Made by a program: the position numbers and the translations under genes. Under the pieces are notes generated by a model. That model was not told where the DNA came from, ran no database searches, and was given only the letters and a program-made list of their open reading frames with translations. DNA of 64,000 bases. Origin: Juglans regia. Lineage: Eukaryota; Streptophyta; Magnoliopsida; Fagales; Juglandaceae. Of this stretch, positions 11,879 to 23,300 are shown piece by piece (position 1 is the first letter of the stretch; each line of letters starts with the position of its first letter). Location of the stretch: positions 17,126,640 to 17,190,639 of the forward strand of contig NC_049915.1 in assembly GCF_001411555.2 (NCBI RefSeq). Direction: 5' to 3'.

Positions 11879-14418
11879 TGTGATGCCCTCGACCCCACGT
11901 GTGATTTGGTGGAAGTTGTGACACCGAGATGATGACCACACGGGTCACAAACCCCATCATCATGTGCTAGTGTGTGCAAACATGCAATATGTGTGCAACA
12001 TAAATAACGCAGTGGAAAGATAAAAGGTATTCAAAAGCTAAGTACCAAAAATAAATCTAAACCCATACAACCCAAAAACAATAATCCTCCAAGAGGTTAA
12101 TACTATCACCCAGCTAAATTAAAGGAAATGAATACAAGGTCCAACAAAAAATACGGGAACAATCCTAAGCCTTTAGTCATCAGGTGGGGCCAGTCCCTCT
12201 ACTCATACCCATTGTTTGCATCAAAGCCCATAGTTTCGTGAACCATAGGCAGGAATACCATAGTGAGATTTCGCAATCTTGGTAAGTAATCAACATCCAA
12301 CAACCAAGAGTTTAACGCAAGCATTTACAAAACCAACAAAGTAAGACAACCACACATGCAAAAGACCAGTTTTTCCATTTTTCCAAAAAGAACACATTTA
12401 ATCAAAACCACACATGCCAAAAACCCCTTTGGTCCAAAACACAACCATTTATTATTGTGTACACCATGGTCTCCCCTTGGGACAACCCATACATCCTAGC
12501 TCCCTTCGCCACACTAGGTATCGACTGTGCATGTGACTTCATAGCGAGCGATGCCCAGCTCTGTGCCCGGTGCGTACTGTGACTAGGCATTCTCTAGCCC
12601 CCACCAGTGAGGGGGCACAGGTCATGCCAAGAGCATTACCATCATGACTGACCCAATTGTCGCCAAACGATAGCCCAGGGGATGTCACTCAGTTTATTAC
12701 ACTCTCGATTGATCTGTGCAGCTCCATCGAGATAATGCCCCATTTCGGCTTGGGGTCATGAAACGCATGCACCCACATGTTATTACCAAAACATGAAAAC
12801 CTAGTTTCCAAATCATACCACATTGCATAACACAACACAGTTGGATAATCAAAGCAAATGGTAATAATAGTAAATGTGCAGATGCCTGATAGATAGTATA
12901 TTGGATGACATGGCATAACACACATCAAACAATACACAACATCACAATAGTCAAATGTACACACTTTCACAAAACAAACCATATGCATTATCCCATCCTC
13001 CATCCAGCCCATGGCCCAATTCCCAACCACCATTGCGATTGTCAAGCCCAACACTTCATCAGGCCTAAGACCCATCCCAACACAACCAGACTGCAAAGAA
13101 TGTTAGTGAATAAATCATGCCATAATATCAAAGGTCACATTGGAGGGTTACTTACCACGCAAAAGGAAACTTTTTGGATGAGTGCGTGTTGGTCCATTGT
13201 GTTTTGCGATTGGATAAGTGTACGCCGCTATGCAGTTGGACATAAATCCGTTAGATTATCACAAAAATGCATACAGGAAATTAAATGCAACGCAAGGGTA
13301 GATTGGCTCACCGAGGTGGTGCCAAAAGGGGTGGAGTGATGGAGGGGAAGCAACAAAGTGAGGACAGTTCATGTGGGACAGACGGGTATTGGTGGGTTTC
13401 TCGTGAAGGGGATGGTAGCTCTGGCCTGTTGGTGAGAGTGGAGGAGAAACTTACTGCGGTGGAGCATGGCGGAACCCTATATGGAAAATTCTCATACACA
13501 TGGGAAGAAGCCACACAGAAATTGTGGGAATTGGAGAGATCAGTGATGGTGGACAAATTGAGACCAGGAGTGGCTTGAGATAGGTTTCGAAGGGTTGAGA
13601 TCAGGCCTATTTGTGGTGGTGGAGCAAGGGCATGATAGAAACAACCTAGGCCGCGACCAAAGGCACAAGACGATGAATTTGAGACGCTGGCTGAGACCCC
13701 TAGTAGATCTACCATCCTTGAGGTCTAACGGCAACGAGCAATGGTGGTGGCAACAGCAAAACCGTGGAAGAAGAAGAGAAAGAGACAATAAATTCAAGAG
13801 GGAAGGGCTCAACAAAGATGAAAGGTGGTGAGGCAGCGGCCAAAAGCGTGCTCACATGGCTGAAAGGTGTCATGCGATGCGTGCAGTAACTTTGCTTTGA
13901 CTGGGGGGCAAACGATGGTCAAATAGTGGCGGGGGATGCACGAAGGATGCCAAAACATGGAACTACTAAAGAGGGAGAGAGAACCACAGAGAGAGGGGAA
14001 ACAAGATTGACATATAAGGAGAGAGGGCTTACCAATGACGAGAAGTGGTGAGATGGTGGCAGAGGGGAATGGGACAGTGTCGACAACAGAGCTGAGGTGG
14101 TGGAGGGTGGTAGCAAGGTCATAGTGGTGGAAGAAGAAAATGAGAAAGCGACTTGGGGGGTGCGACTTTGGAGATAAGGGATGAAAATAAGATAGGGTTT
14201 TCACCCTTTGGAGGGTGTTGGGCGCCCACTTGAGCACTGGCTAGGCCCCTTTTTCATATTCTTTTTGGCCCAAAATAGCTCACAACACAATGAAACAAGC
14301 ACAAACATAACCCACTACACAATGGGCCTAAATACTTTAGGGAAGAGAATAATAAAAAATCACAAAATAAAATAACAAGAAATAAATTACTAAAACACTA
14401 ATTCTTCGGGGTCTCACA
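11879..14418 (-). mobile_element. Complete LTR (5', right) of the gypsy complex
   Basis: This 2540 bp LTR begins TGTGATGCC on the plus strand and ends GGTCTCACA, giving TG/CA termini. The primer site lies just to its left, fixing it as a 5' LTR of a minus-strand element. It contains the conserved LTR module at about 12,450-12,780 (ATCGAGATAATGCCCCATTT). Its distal half (from about 13,145) is purine-rich on the plus strand and matches 8,086-9,318. The target duplication cannot be tested because the left end of the complex lies outside the window. Confidence 0.88.
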
Positions 14419-15154
14419 AGAACCATCACTAGCACATCGCCATATCTGCTTGGATCTACACCAACAACTACCAAGACCACCCAAATCTGTCATGAGACAC
14501 CCACCATGCAGAGAGGAAATTTCATAGCACCATTGTAGCCTACCCCACAACAAACCAAACACAACCTCACCAGAAAACTACCCAGATCTGCGGTCAAAAT
14601 CTCACCATCCAAAGTCGTGCCACCATTGATCTAAGCCTAGCTTCCACCCACATCATCTCTACTCCTCCATGTTGATTTATTCTCACCATGCCTTGGACGA
14701 GGCCATTTGGCCCCCACCATAGCCCAACCACCTCAGATATGCCATCGCATGGCATCATTTCACCTTAGACCCCTTGAGGCCACCTGGCCACACCACCATA
14801 GCTCAAGTCCAACCAACCACCACCAAGCCCCTTTGTTTCTGTTAGATTTACCCCCTAATATTCTCACTTTAGCACTCTTATTTTGTCAAAAAGCTACCAC
14901 CTTGTACACTGCTAGCCGATATATCCTCCGTTGTGCCCCTTCAAGACGTCAATATAGTGAGCTCCTCCGCCTCTAATTACCATTTTATTTGATATCACAT
15001 TAAAATCTAATTAAATTTATACTTTGGCCATCAGTTCAGTAACACGTACTCAAAGACGCACTAATTTTCTCTCAATCGGAGAGGAACCACCACTACTAAC
15101 ACTTTAGGACTCAATGCCTTGTGATCATCCAAAATTTTACCTTCACCTTGTAAG
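14419..15154. other. Unassigned spacer between two gypsy complexes
   Basis: These 736 bp separate the end of the minus-strand complex from the start of a plus-strand LTR. They are C-rich on the plus strand, with many CCACC and CACCA runs. The frame at 14,707-14,976 has no recognisable domain. It may be an older LTR fragment, but I cannot show that. Confidence 0.5.
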
Positions 15155-15737
15155 TGTGAGCCCCAAAAATTAAAGTGCGTTAATTCATTTACTAGTATTA
15201 TTATTGTTTATTTTATTTTATTTTATTATTCCCTTGGAGCCCAATGGGTTATTATGGGTTAGAAGGGTTTGTTTTATTGTGTAGTGGATTGTTGGGCCGA
15301 ATGGGGAGTGTAAAACTGGCCCAACTCGTGTGCAAGCGAAAGCCCAACCCCTCAACCCAAAAAAGGCGTCATTTTGGGCCTAAGGATGGAAAATCCTAAA
15401 ACTTTTTTCCCTTCCCCCTTCTTCTTCCTTTTGCGCCACACAGCCCCCTCCTCTCCTTCTCTCTCTTTCTCTCTCACAGCCATTTTCCCTCTCTACCATA
15501 GCCGCGGGCCACACCTCTCCACGCCGCAACCACCTTGGCTCCATGATCGGCATAGTTCATGTATCCCCTACCTCCGTCTAACTACTGTTCACTACCCCCA
15601 GTCAAAACTAAGTTCACCACATGCGGCGCAAAGATTCTTCAGCCATGTAAACATCGTCGCCTCTGGCCACTGTCTCGCCACCTTCTGTTGCGTCAAACCT
15701 TCCCTCTCCCTCTTCAATTTTTTGACTCGCTCTCGTC

Positions 15738-15788
<51 letters not shown>

Positions 15789-17425
15789 CTTTGGTGTCAT
15801 CACCTCCAACGTTCGCCACCGTTAGACCTCAAGGATGGGCAGATCTGCTAAAGGTCTCAACCAGTCTCTCAAATCCCACCGTCTAAAGTTGTGCCGCCAT
15901 TGAGCTAGCAAGGTTGCCCCTTCAAAAATCCTTCATTGAGCCCTTTACTCCCTCAATCTCATCCTTACCCTCGGATTCCTCATTTCCTCTTTGATTCCCA
16001 TCCCAAGCGGCTTAAGGCATTTTTGCCTAGGGTTCTGCTGTACACCGCCATGACCCACTGTGGGCCACTAATCCCAGTCACTATGTAGTGGGTGTCCGAC
16101 CACCTCTTGCCCCTTCCCCTTTGTTTAACTCTGTTAACCTTGAAAAACAATCTGCCCAGCCCTCGCCCAATTTCTGGGTTTTGCATTATTGTCAACAGCC
16201 ACCCTCTTCCGCCGCGTGAGTCCCTTTCCCCGCCCCCTTTTTCTCCACCCCCCACTAGTTTATCCAGTTTTGCCTTTGTCACCAAGCACTGTCGATGTTG
16301 TCGCCTCACTCCGCCACTGCCCCGCCTCCACTTTGCCACTTTTGGCGCAACCTCATGACGTGCGCTCTGGCCCATTGGGGGGATGCAGTAGACCGGCACA
16401 CACTCAACCAACCGGTTTTGCCTATACGCATTGTAAGTAACTCTCCAGCATGACCTTTGAGTTTAAGATATGAATTATCACTAAATCTATTGCAGTCTAG
16501 TGCTGTTGAGAAAGGCCTTGGGCCTGACGAAGTGTTGGGATTGATAATTGTGTGTGGCCGTGGGTTGGTAGTGGGCCGAATGGAGGACGGGATTACGCGT
16601 GAAGGTGGGTTTTTGAAACTATGAATATTGTGACTGTTGTGATGTTGTATATTGTCTAATGTGTGTTATGCCATGTCATCAATATAGTGTCTGTCATGCA
16701 TCTGCATCTTTACCATAATTACTATTTGTTCTTATTATTTAACTGTGTTGTGTTATGCCATGTTGTGTGAATCAAAAACTAGGTTTTCGTGTACTGGTGA
16801 TATAATGTTGGTGCATGTGTATCAATATCCTAAGTCGAGATTTGGCATTATCTCGGTGGAGCTCATATGATCACTCGGAAGCTTAATAAACTGAGTGATG
16901 TCCCCTGAGTTGTCGTCGGCTGACAATGTGCTTGGACGAGATGATAACGCTCTTGTGCTGACGCCATGGCCTTCTGCTAAAGGGGGCTAGAGGATGCTTA
17001 GTCACATACGCGCCAGGAAGAAGCTAAGCATCGCTCGTTACGAAGTCATACGCATGATCGTTATACGTGGTGTGATGAAAGGAGCCAGGGTGTGTGGATG
17101 GTCTCTAGGGGTGACCATGGTGCATGCGTAACTAAAATGATTGCATGGACTTTATATGGATCACGACCCCAAGTCGAGATGGGGTATTATCTCGATGGAG
17201 CTCCTCTTGTCAATCGGGAGCATAATAAACTGAGTAACGTCCTCTAGGTTGTCGTTAGGCGACAATAGGCTCAGACTAGATGGTAACACTCTCGTGCTGA
17301 CTCTGTGGCCCTTTTGCTGGCAGGCACTAGAGGATGCCTAGTCACATAAAAGCCAAGCGCAGAGCTGAGCATCATTCGTTATAAAGTCACATGCACGAAC
17401 GTTACCCATGCCGACTCTAAGGAAC
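15155..17425 (+). mobile_element. Gypsy element D, left LTR (plus orientation), 3' end lost
   Basis: The LTR starts TGTGAGCCCC at 15,155 and matches the reverse complement of the LTR at 11,879-14,418: the TATTATTATTG-rich start, GGGCCGAATGG, the TGTGTTATGCCATGTCATC stretch near 16,660, and the conserved module. The module is tandemly duplicated with a period of about 340 bp (about 16,830 and 17,173). A perfect (TC)n run lies at 15,738-15,786. The LTR does not reach its expected CTCACA end. At about 17,425 it passes into leader sequence, so its terminus and primer site were deleted. Frames inside it are chance. Confidence 0.78.
15738..15786 (+). repeat. (TC)n microsatellite
   Basis: A 49 bp uninterrupted TC dinucleotide run inside the element D LTR. 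It makes the Ser/Leu-rich pseudo-peptides seen in overlapping frames and is likely length-polymorphic. Confidence 0.95.
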
Positions 17426-17783
17426 AATTTGATAACATTTGGGGTTTTAGAATCTACAAGCTTTAAGAGGTGATTGTTATTAGATCTAAGGTCATCGATC
17501 TTGTAGACTTTAGAAAATGATTCTTATACGATTTAAGGTTTTAGAATTGCAAACTTTAAGGACTGATTTATAATAAGATTTGAGTTTCCATTTTTGTAGA
17601 CTTGGTATGAAAGCGTGATCAATTCTAAAGTTAATTAGTTTGCAACCTTTAGAACGTGAGTTTTGATCAAGCTTAAGTTATTGGTGTGATTTACAAGAAG
17701 TGATTTTCTCTATGAGGTTTGAAGGTATTTATTATGCAGATTTTAAAAAATTATTGTACTTTATGAAGATATGGAAAGCGAGT
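17426..17783 (+). mobile_element. Gypsy D leader remnant, left of the nested solo LTR
   Basis: This is the reverse complement of the leader in elements B and C. It shares TAGATCTAAGGTCATCGATC, GGTTTTAGAATTGCA and the reiterated motif of about 65 bp. It continues after the solo LTR at 20,620, showing that the solo LTR split one leader. Confidence 0.75.
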
Positions 17784-20614
17784 TGTAACACCCGAGCCTA
17801 GCGCCAAGTTTTTTTTTTTTTTTTTAATTTTCGGATTAAGTATATGAAAAAGGCACGGGAAATTTTTCAAATATTATTTTTATTGGTAGAGATAATTTTT
17901 TTTTAAAACAAGTTGGATTTTTTTTTTTATTTGAGTTTGAGTCGTTTGTGTTAAACCATGAAAAACAAACTATTAGTAGTTTTTTTTATCACTTTTCCCC
18001 ACCCTACACGACTCTACCCCAATGCACGTGCACGGAAAAGTGCACGTCTCTTTTCCGTTTTCATTTGGTCCTCAATCTCATAAATAAGTACACCTTATAA
18101 ACCTTCATACTCGATCGCCTGCTTTAAGTCCTAGGGTTACAGTAGCCCTGCTATAACTTTAGCAAGTCGCAACCCCCTTTGGAAACCCATGCACAGTAGC
18201 TCAGCCAGTCCCACCTCTAGGCCAACCCTCCACGCCATGGTAAGCCTGCACCACAGCCTCCACCCTACGTAAAATTCTACCCAGACCCGCACCACTGCAA
18301 GCCTATATTGAAAGCAACCTTGCCGCAGCACCTGAAGCAGTCGTAGTCTTCCTCTTCACCCTCGGAAACAGCCCAAACGATTGCCACCATCACCAACTTC
18401 TGTGGGAAGCGGAAACTGCAGTTGCTCTGTTTTGAAGCCATGGAGACAAAGCATCATTGTCAAACCGAGAGCTATGCCTTGCCACAGTTGGGCAGCGACA
18501 CCACAGTCAACAGCAACAGATGAAGCCGGAGATTACGTCTCCACCGCCCAGTGATGTGCAGCACCACCGTCTGAAGTCCCATGCACGCAGTGTGATGCAT
18601 ACAACTCTCTCTCTCTCTCTCTCTCAGTGTTATTCCAACGCGAGCCACTACAAACCACCCTCTTTCACGACGGAAACCACCATAAAAGTAGCAGCAATCA
18701 CTGGCTGTGACACCCTCGTCACCGCTTGTTGATCGGTGAGCCCACTGACTCTCCTCCATATTTGTTTCCCTCACGGTTACTCTCTCTCTCACCCCGTTCT
18801 CTCTTGCTCATCTCTCTCTCTCTCTCTCTCTCTCTCAGTGTCCCATCGTAGTGTCTCAGCCACCTCCCACTCGCCTGCCCCGTTGCGACCTCCTTCAGTC
18901 ACGTTGAACCCCCATACCACGTACGTAGCCTCTGTTTCCCTTCAACTAATTTTGGTTTACGTAAGTATATTACATGGTTCTATGTTATATTTTAAACTAA
19001 TATTGTTAATTACTTTTTTTACACTTTGAACTGAAAGTTATGCTAAGGTGTTTTAAAAATTTTATTATGTGTTAAAAAACTCTTATTTAATTATGATCAC
19101 AGAAAATTATTGTAACATGTTATTAAGTAAAGATTTATTTTAAGAGTAAACAATATTGGTGTAATGTTATTTTTACATTTTAGATATGATATAGTCTATT
19201 AAAAAAATAGTTATGGTTTATTTTAAGATATTTTGGGATAAGTATATTATCTCGTATTAAACATTATAAGTTGTTTTCATTAATAAATAGGTCATACTTA
19301 TAAATGTTTTAGTCAAGGTTATTAAATCAACATTGATGATTTTAGAAAGTGATGATTTGTAATTTTAGGTTTTGAGGAAGTAAATAGGTTATTTTAGAAG
19401 TTTAGGATTAAATATCGAAATATGTAATTAATTGAAAATTTACGAGAATTACATGATTATTTTATAGGTGGCGATTAATTATTGTTCGACATTTTGAAAA
19501 AAATTCTGAAAAAGCTAAGAAGTCCAGGTAAGCTGGATTCTTATGCTAGACTTTGCATTAAAATAAAATGTGTTGTGGTTGACTTTTTGGGAAATATACA
19601 TTTTTTGTTATGAAAAGAAATTTGAACTACCTCAGTTATTTGATCTGCATTACTCATGAGATTCTGTTTAAGAAGAAAGTATTTTATGTCATGACTGGTG
19701 TAGACATGAGCTTATTTTCGACATTCTGTTTCTGAACTTTGAAAAAGAGAGTGAATATGAAGTTTTGTGCATAAATTATGTTGTGATATGATTTTGTTCT
19801 GTTCTAAAGATTTTTTGTACTCTGATATGATCTGATGTGATTTCTGAAAACCTCTAGCATAACATTCTGTTTCTGTTTCTATTCCGTTTTGACCTCACCA
19901 CGGTTGTAAAACTGTGGCCTCTGTTCGGGTTGGTACCAACTTTTCTGTTTTTGGTGCACTCATTTTGGAAACAAAGTGATTTTCTGCGTGGTCTTTCCTA
20001 TTTGCACACACGGGGCTCCGAGAATGAATAAGGGGAATATTCACATTTTGTTTCTGCTCGGTTAGCTACCGGGATTTGCACAACCCTACCACGGGGGTTA
20101 AACATGGTATTTCTTCTGATATGATAAGATAATATGTGATGTTTCAGTTTATGCTACGCCAAAGGGATTTTGATTACGAATATTTTCGAACTCTCGCTCT
20201 GATATTTTTGATAACATGTTCTGATGCTGTAATTTGAAAACATTATTCTGATTATGCATTCTGAATGAAAATATTTTTGTTCTACATTCTGAACTCTGTA
20301 AATGCTCATGTTTACACACCAGTATATATCATCTGCTTACTGAGTTGTTGATAACTCACTCCTTATCTCCATATATTTTTCAAATTATTTTGAATAATCC
20401 AGCTAAGGATCAGGATTATGGAGCATCGGTGAGATAATTATTTAAGTATAGTGGATTACTCATAGAAGATATCTGAGAAATGGACAGATTTTAATAAGAA
20501 ATTTTGTAGTATTTTGATGACTTTATATTTTAGAATCTATATATATATTGATGAATTGTGAGTTTCAAGTTATAGGGAGTAACTCTTCGATCCTTGTGGG
20601 ACCGGGGTGTTACA
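17784..20614 (+). mobile_element. Solo LTR of a second gypsy-type family, 2.83 kb
   Basis: The 2831 bp unit starts TGTAACACCCGAGCC and ends GGGGTGTTACA. It is flanked on both sides by the exact 5 bp target duplication CGAGT (17,779-17,783 and 20,615-20,619). No primer site, polypurine tract or coding interior is present, so this is a solo LTR from LTR-LTR recombination. It contains CT microsatellites (18,605-18,625 and 18,811-18,836) and a TATA-like CATAAATAAG near 18,078. Around 19,900-20,120 there are spaced motifs resembling the tandem block at 26,348-26,545. Related LTRs occur at 22,914-29,402. Confidence 0.92.
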
Positions 20615-20619
20615 CGAGT

Positions 20620-20985
20620 AGTTCAAAAAATTATTATTATCAGGTTTGAGGTTATAGGGTTGGCTAATTTTAGGAAACGATTATTATCAATTTAAGGATA
20701 TAGATGGTGCAAATTTAGGAAATAATTTTTGTCGATTCTAAGGATATAGGTCCATTAGGGTGTTGGAAATGGTGGTATATGTGATGGTGTAGAATGTGAT
20801 CAAGTTAGGCTAGGAATATGATTGGTTGACTGTAGTGGTGAATGATATTGAGTTTAGTACCACTAGGATGAACACTAGTTAGAACTGGGGGCATGAGTTG
20901 ATTAGTATTTGTTGTCAGGTAGAACTAATAGGTGCTCTGTAATGGTCAGTTGGTTTGGTTTCGAGCCTTTCCAAGTATGTTGCTT
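20620..20985 (+). mobile_element. Gypsy D leader remnant, right of the solo LTR
   Basis: It continues the leader broken at 17,783, with GGAAACGATTATTATCAATT and related reiterated motifs. Beyond about 20,985 the sequence returns to LTR. No gag or pol lies between the two LTR parts, so the interior was almost wholly deleted. Confidence 0.65.
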
Positions 20986-21845
20986 AACTTAGATGGGACG
21001 CGTGTACTGGTGATATGGTGGGTGTGTACCACGACCCCAAGCCTAGATGGGGCATTATCTCGATGGAGCTTCTCTGCTCACTCGGGAGAGTAATAAACTG
21101 TGTGACGTCCCCTGGGTTGTCGCCGAGCGACAACGAGCTTGTATGAGACAGTAATGCTCTCATGCCGACTCCGTGGTCCTTTGGCTAGCGGAGGCTAGAG
21201 GATGTTTAGTCATGTACGTGTCGGGCATGGAGCTGGGCATTGCTTACTATGAAGTCATAAGCACGGTCGTTACCCGTGGTATGACGAAGAGAGCCAGGGT
21301 GTGTGTTGGTCCCTAGGGGAGACCATAGTTCATGTGTAACTAAAATGATTGTATGGACTTTATGTGGATCATGACCCCAAGCCGAGATGGGAAATTATCT
21401 CGGTGGAGCTGCTCTGGTCACTTGGAAAAGTAATAAACTGAATGATATCTCCTGGGTTGTTGTCTGGTGGCAACTGGATTGGAATAAACGATAACGTTCT
21501 CGTACTGACTCTATGGCCCCTCTGCTGATGGAGGCTAAAGGATGCCTGATCATGTAAGCACCTGACGCGGAGCTGGGCATCATTCGTTACGAGGGAGCAG
21601 GGTGTGCGTATAGTCCATGGGGGAGACTATGGTGTATGCGTAATAAAATGGTTATGTTTTGGGAAAGGGGTTTTTGGCGTGATTGTTCGGTTTAAATGTG
21701 TTATTTTGGAAAGGGTGCAAGAAATGATATTGTTGTCTTTTGTTTGTATGATTGTCTTACTTTGTTGGTTTTATAAATACATGTTCTAAACTCTTATTTG
21801 CATGTTGATTACTTACTGAGAGTGCAAAATCTCACTATGGATGAT
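20986..21845 (+). mobile_element. Gypsy D right LTR, partial
   Basis: This holds two tandem copies of the conserved LTR module (about 21,040 and 21,378, period about 340 bp). The same duplication is present in the left LTR of D, which supports a shared origin. It reaches the TTACTTACTGAGAGTGCAAA stretch near 21,810 and then stops. It lacks the first ~1.6 kb of the LTR and its terminal part. It abuts the truncated end of the resistance-gene pseudogene. Confidence 0.75.
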
Positions 21846-21869
21846 CATCCATAACCTCTTCTCATTTAG

Positions 21870-22705
21870 GTAGGAATAGCTCTTCTCATTTAGTGTTTCC
21901 TTTAGTTTGATTTGCCACCAATATGGATTATTGGCGTCGTTACATATAATTTCAAGTATCATATCAAATACTATTGATTTTGCAATCGTCTCAATATTAT
22001 CAAAACCTTCAGGCCAAAAACGTTCTTCACTTTTTCACTTTTATATACAAATTGAGCGAGTGTTGTCTTTCCCATCCTACCAAACCATTTATAGGAATCA
22101 CTATATTTATCACTTTGCAATAATTGAACAACAAGCTCAACAAGCTCTTCATCCTCTTCCCTACCAAGCATGCCAAAAATCTTGGTCAACGTCATTAGAT
22201 AAGTTGAGCACAGTATCTCTTCTCTTTTATTTGAAACCCCACCAACATTTTCCTTCAACTCCAGCTTATCTTTTTGTTTCATAAGATCATTAAATCGAGC
22301 ATTAATTTTTGTTATCTTTGCTGTCATCATAATCTTGATCTTAACAACACTTGGAATACTACTCAAACTTGTAAAACAAGAAGGCACGAGATTACCTACC
22401 TTACTAGTGCTAGCCTGACGTTCATCAATCAATTGGCGTTGCGAAGCTTCTGTGACAAATTCATCCATAACATCTTCCATGTCGTATGCCAAGTCTGCGA
22501 GATCACCAAGCCATGCTTTCACTTTTCCTGTAGTATGTTGCTTCTCGTTTGCATCTTCAAGCACCATATTAATTCTTTTCAACCTTTCGTCCCAGTTTTT
22601 CAAATATTTTCCAACTCCATGTTCGCATGCAAATTTCAGCAATTCGCGAGATGCTAACCGATCAAACTGTACTTGAACGAATGCAGCAACAATGATCTCT
22701 GCCAT
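21870..22705 (-). pseudogene. CC-NB-LRR resistance gene, 5' fragment
   Basis: The start is the ATG at 22,703-22,705 giving MAEIIVAAFVQV; the longer upstream frame adds only a hydrophobic stretch not found in the family. Residues 1 to about 130 form an Rx-type coiled-coil domain (WDERLKRINMVLEDANEKQ, then WLGDLADLAYDMEDVMDEF). A linker (QASTSKVGNLVPSCF) and the P-loop region follow. The P-loop reads GRMGKTTLAQFVYKSEKV: the GKTTLAQ core is present but the usual GMGGIGKTT is shortened. Shortly after, a small deletion with frameshift breaks the frame (about 21,985). In the new frame GFDNIETIAKSIVF and PYWWQIKLKETLNE continue to about 21,870, then homology stops. The rest of NB-ARC and all LRRs are absent. 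Known CNL proteins act as intracellular immune receptors; this one cannot. Confidence 0.92.
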
Positions 22706-22751
22706 TTTTCTCTTCGAAAAAAAAAGGAATGAATCAAGAAAATGAGAAAAG

Positions 22752-22759
22752 ATTATATA
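22752..22759 (-). promoter_or_regulatory. Possible TATA box of the CNL pseudogene
   Basis: The minus strand reads TATATAAT about 50 bp upstream of the CNL ATG. The position would give a very short 5' leader, so this is only a plausible relic promoter. The AT-rich context makes a chance match possible. Confidence 0.35.
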
Positions 22760-22913
22760 AACAATCAGAAGAAGAAGTAACAAGATTCCTTTGGCAAAAG
22801 GCTAAAAGGAATCTCACAAAGTTGATCCAAAGATGATGCCCCCACTTGCCCCACGAGTACGTGGTAATTATCTTTATCAGATTGTTTCTGGTCTCTTTTT
22901 GTTGTCATGTATT

Positions 22914-23300
22914 GTAACACCTCATTTCCAGAGATCTAGAGAGTTAGCTCATGTAACCTAAAATCATCTCTCATAACATATTTATCACCATAAAACATAA
23001 ACTCATTTATTCAAAACCAAAACTGGATGTTCCTCCATCAAGACACCAAATAAATACCTCAATAAAATAAATTAAAAACTTTTCAAAGACTCGAAATTAT
23101 CCATGACTCAAAGTACCAAATAACTTAAAATCATAAACTTAGTAGATAAGACCCTCCAATAAATACTTATACCCCTTTGCATTTATTCTTCTACGATCAT
23201 CAAACCTTACTAACACATCCTACTCTTGACTTTCAGTTGAGGCATCAAAATTTTATGAAAAATATTGTAGAGTTAAAAGGGGGTCAGTTATCAACCGTTC
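22914..23300 (-). mobile_element. Inverted terminal fragment of the solo-LTR family
   Basis: The plus strand starts TGTAACACC (the reverse complement of an LTR end) and runs to GTTATCAACCGTTCAGTAA. That last stretch is the reverse complement of the LTR's TTACTGAGTTGTTGATAAC block (20,340 in the solo LTR). The reverse complement also contains GATGATCGTAGAAGAATAA, related to the tail of the LTR at 25,740-25,830. So this is the last ~390 bp of an LTR in minus orientation, joined directly to the start of a plus-oriented copy. Confidence 0.65.

Noticed and set aside
15374..15886. 170-residue plus-strand frame rich in Ser and Leu
   Set aside because: It lies inside a gypsy LTR and runs through a (TC)n microsatellite. 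The matching place in other LTR copies does not keep the frame.
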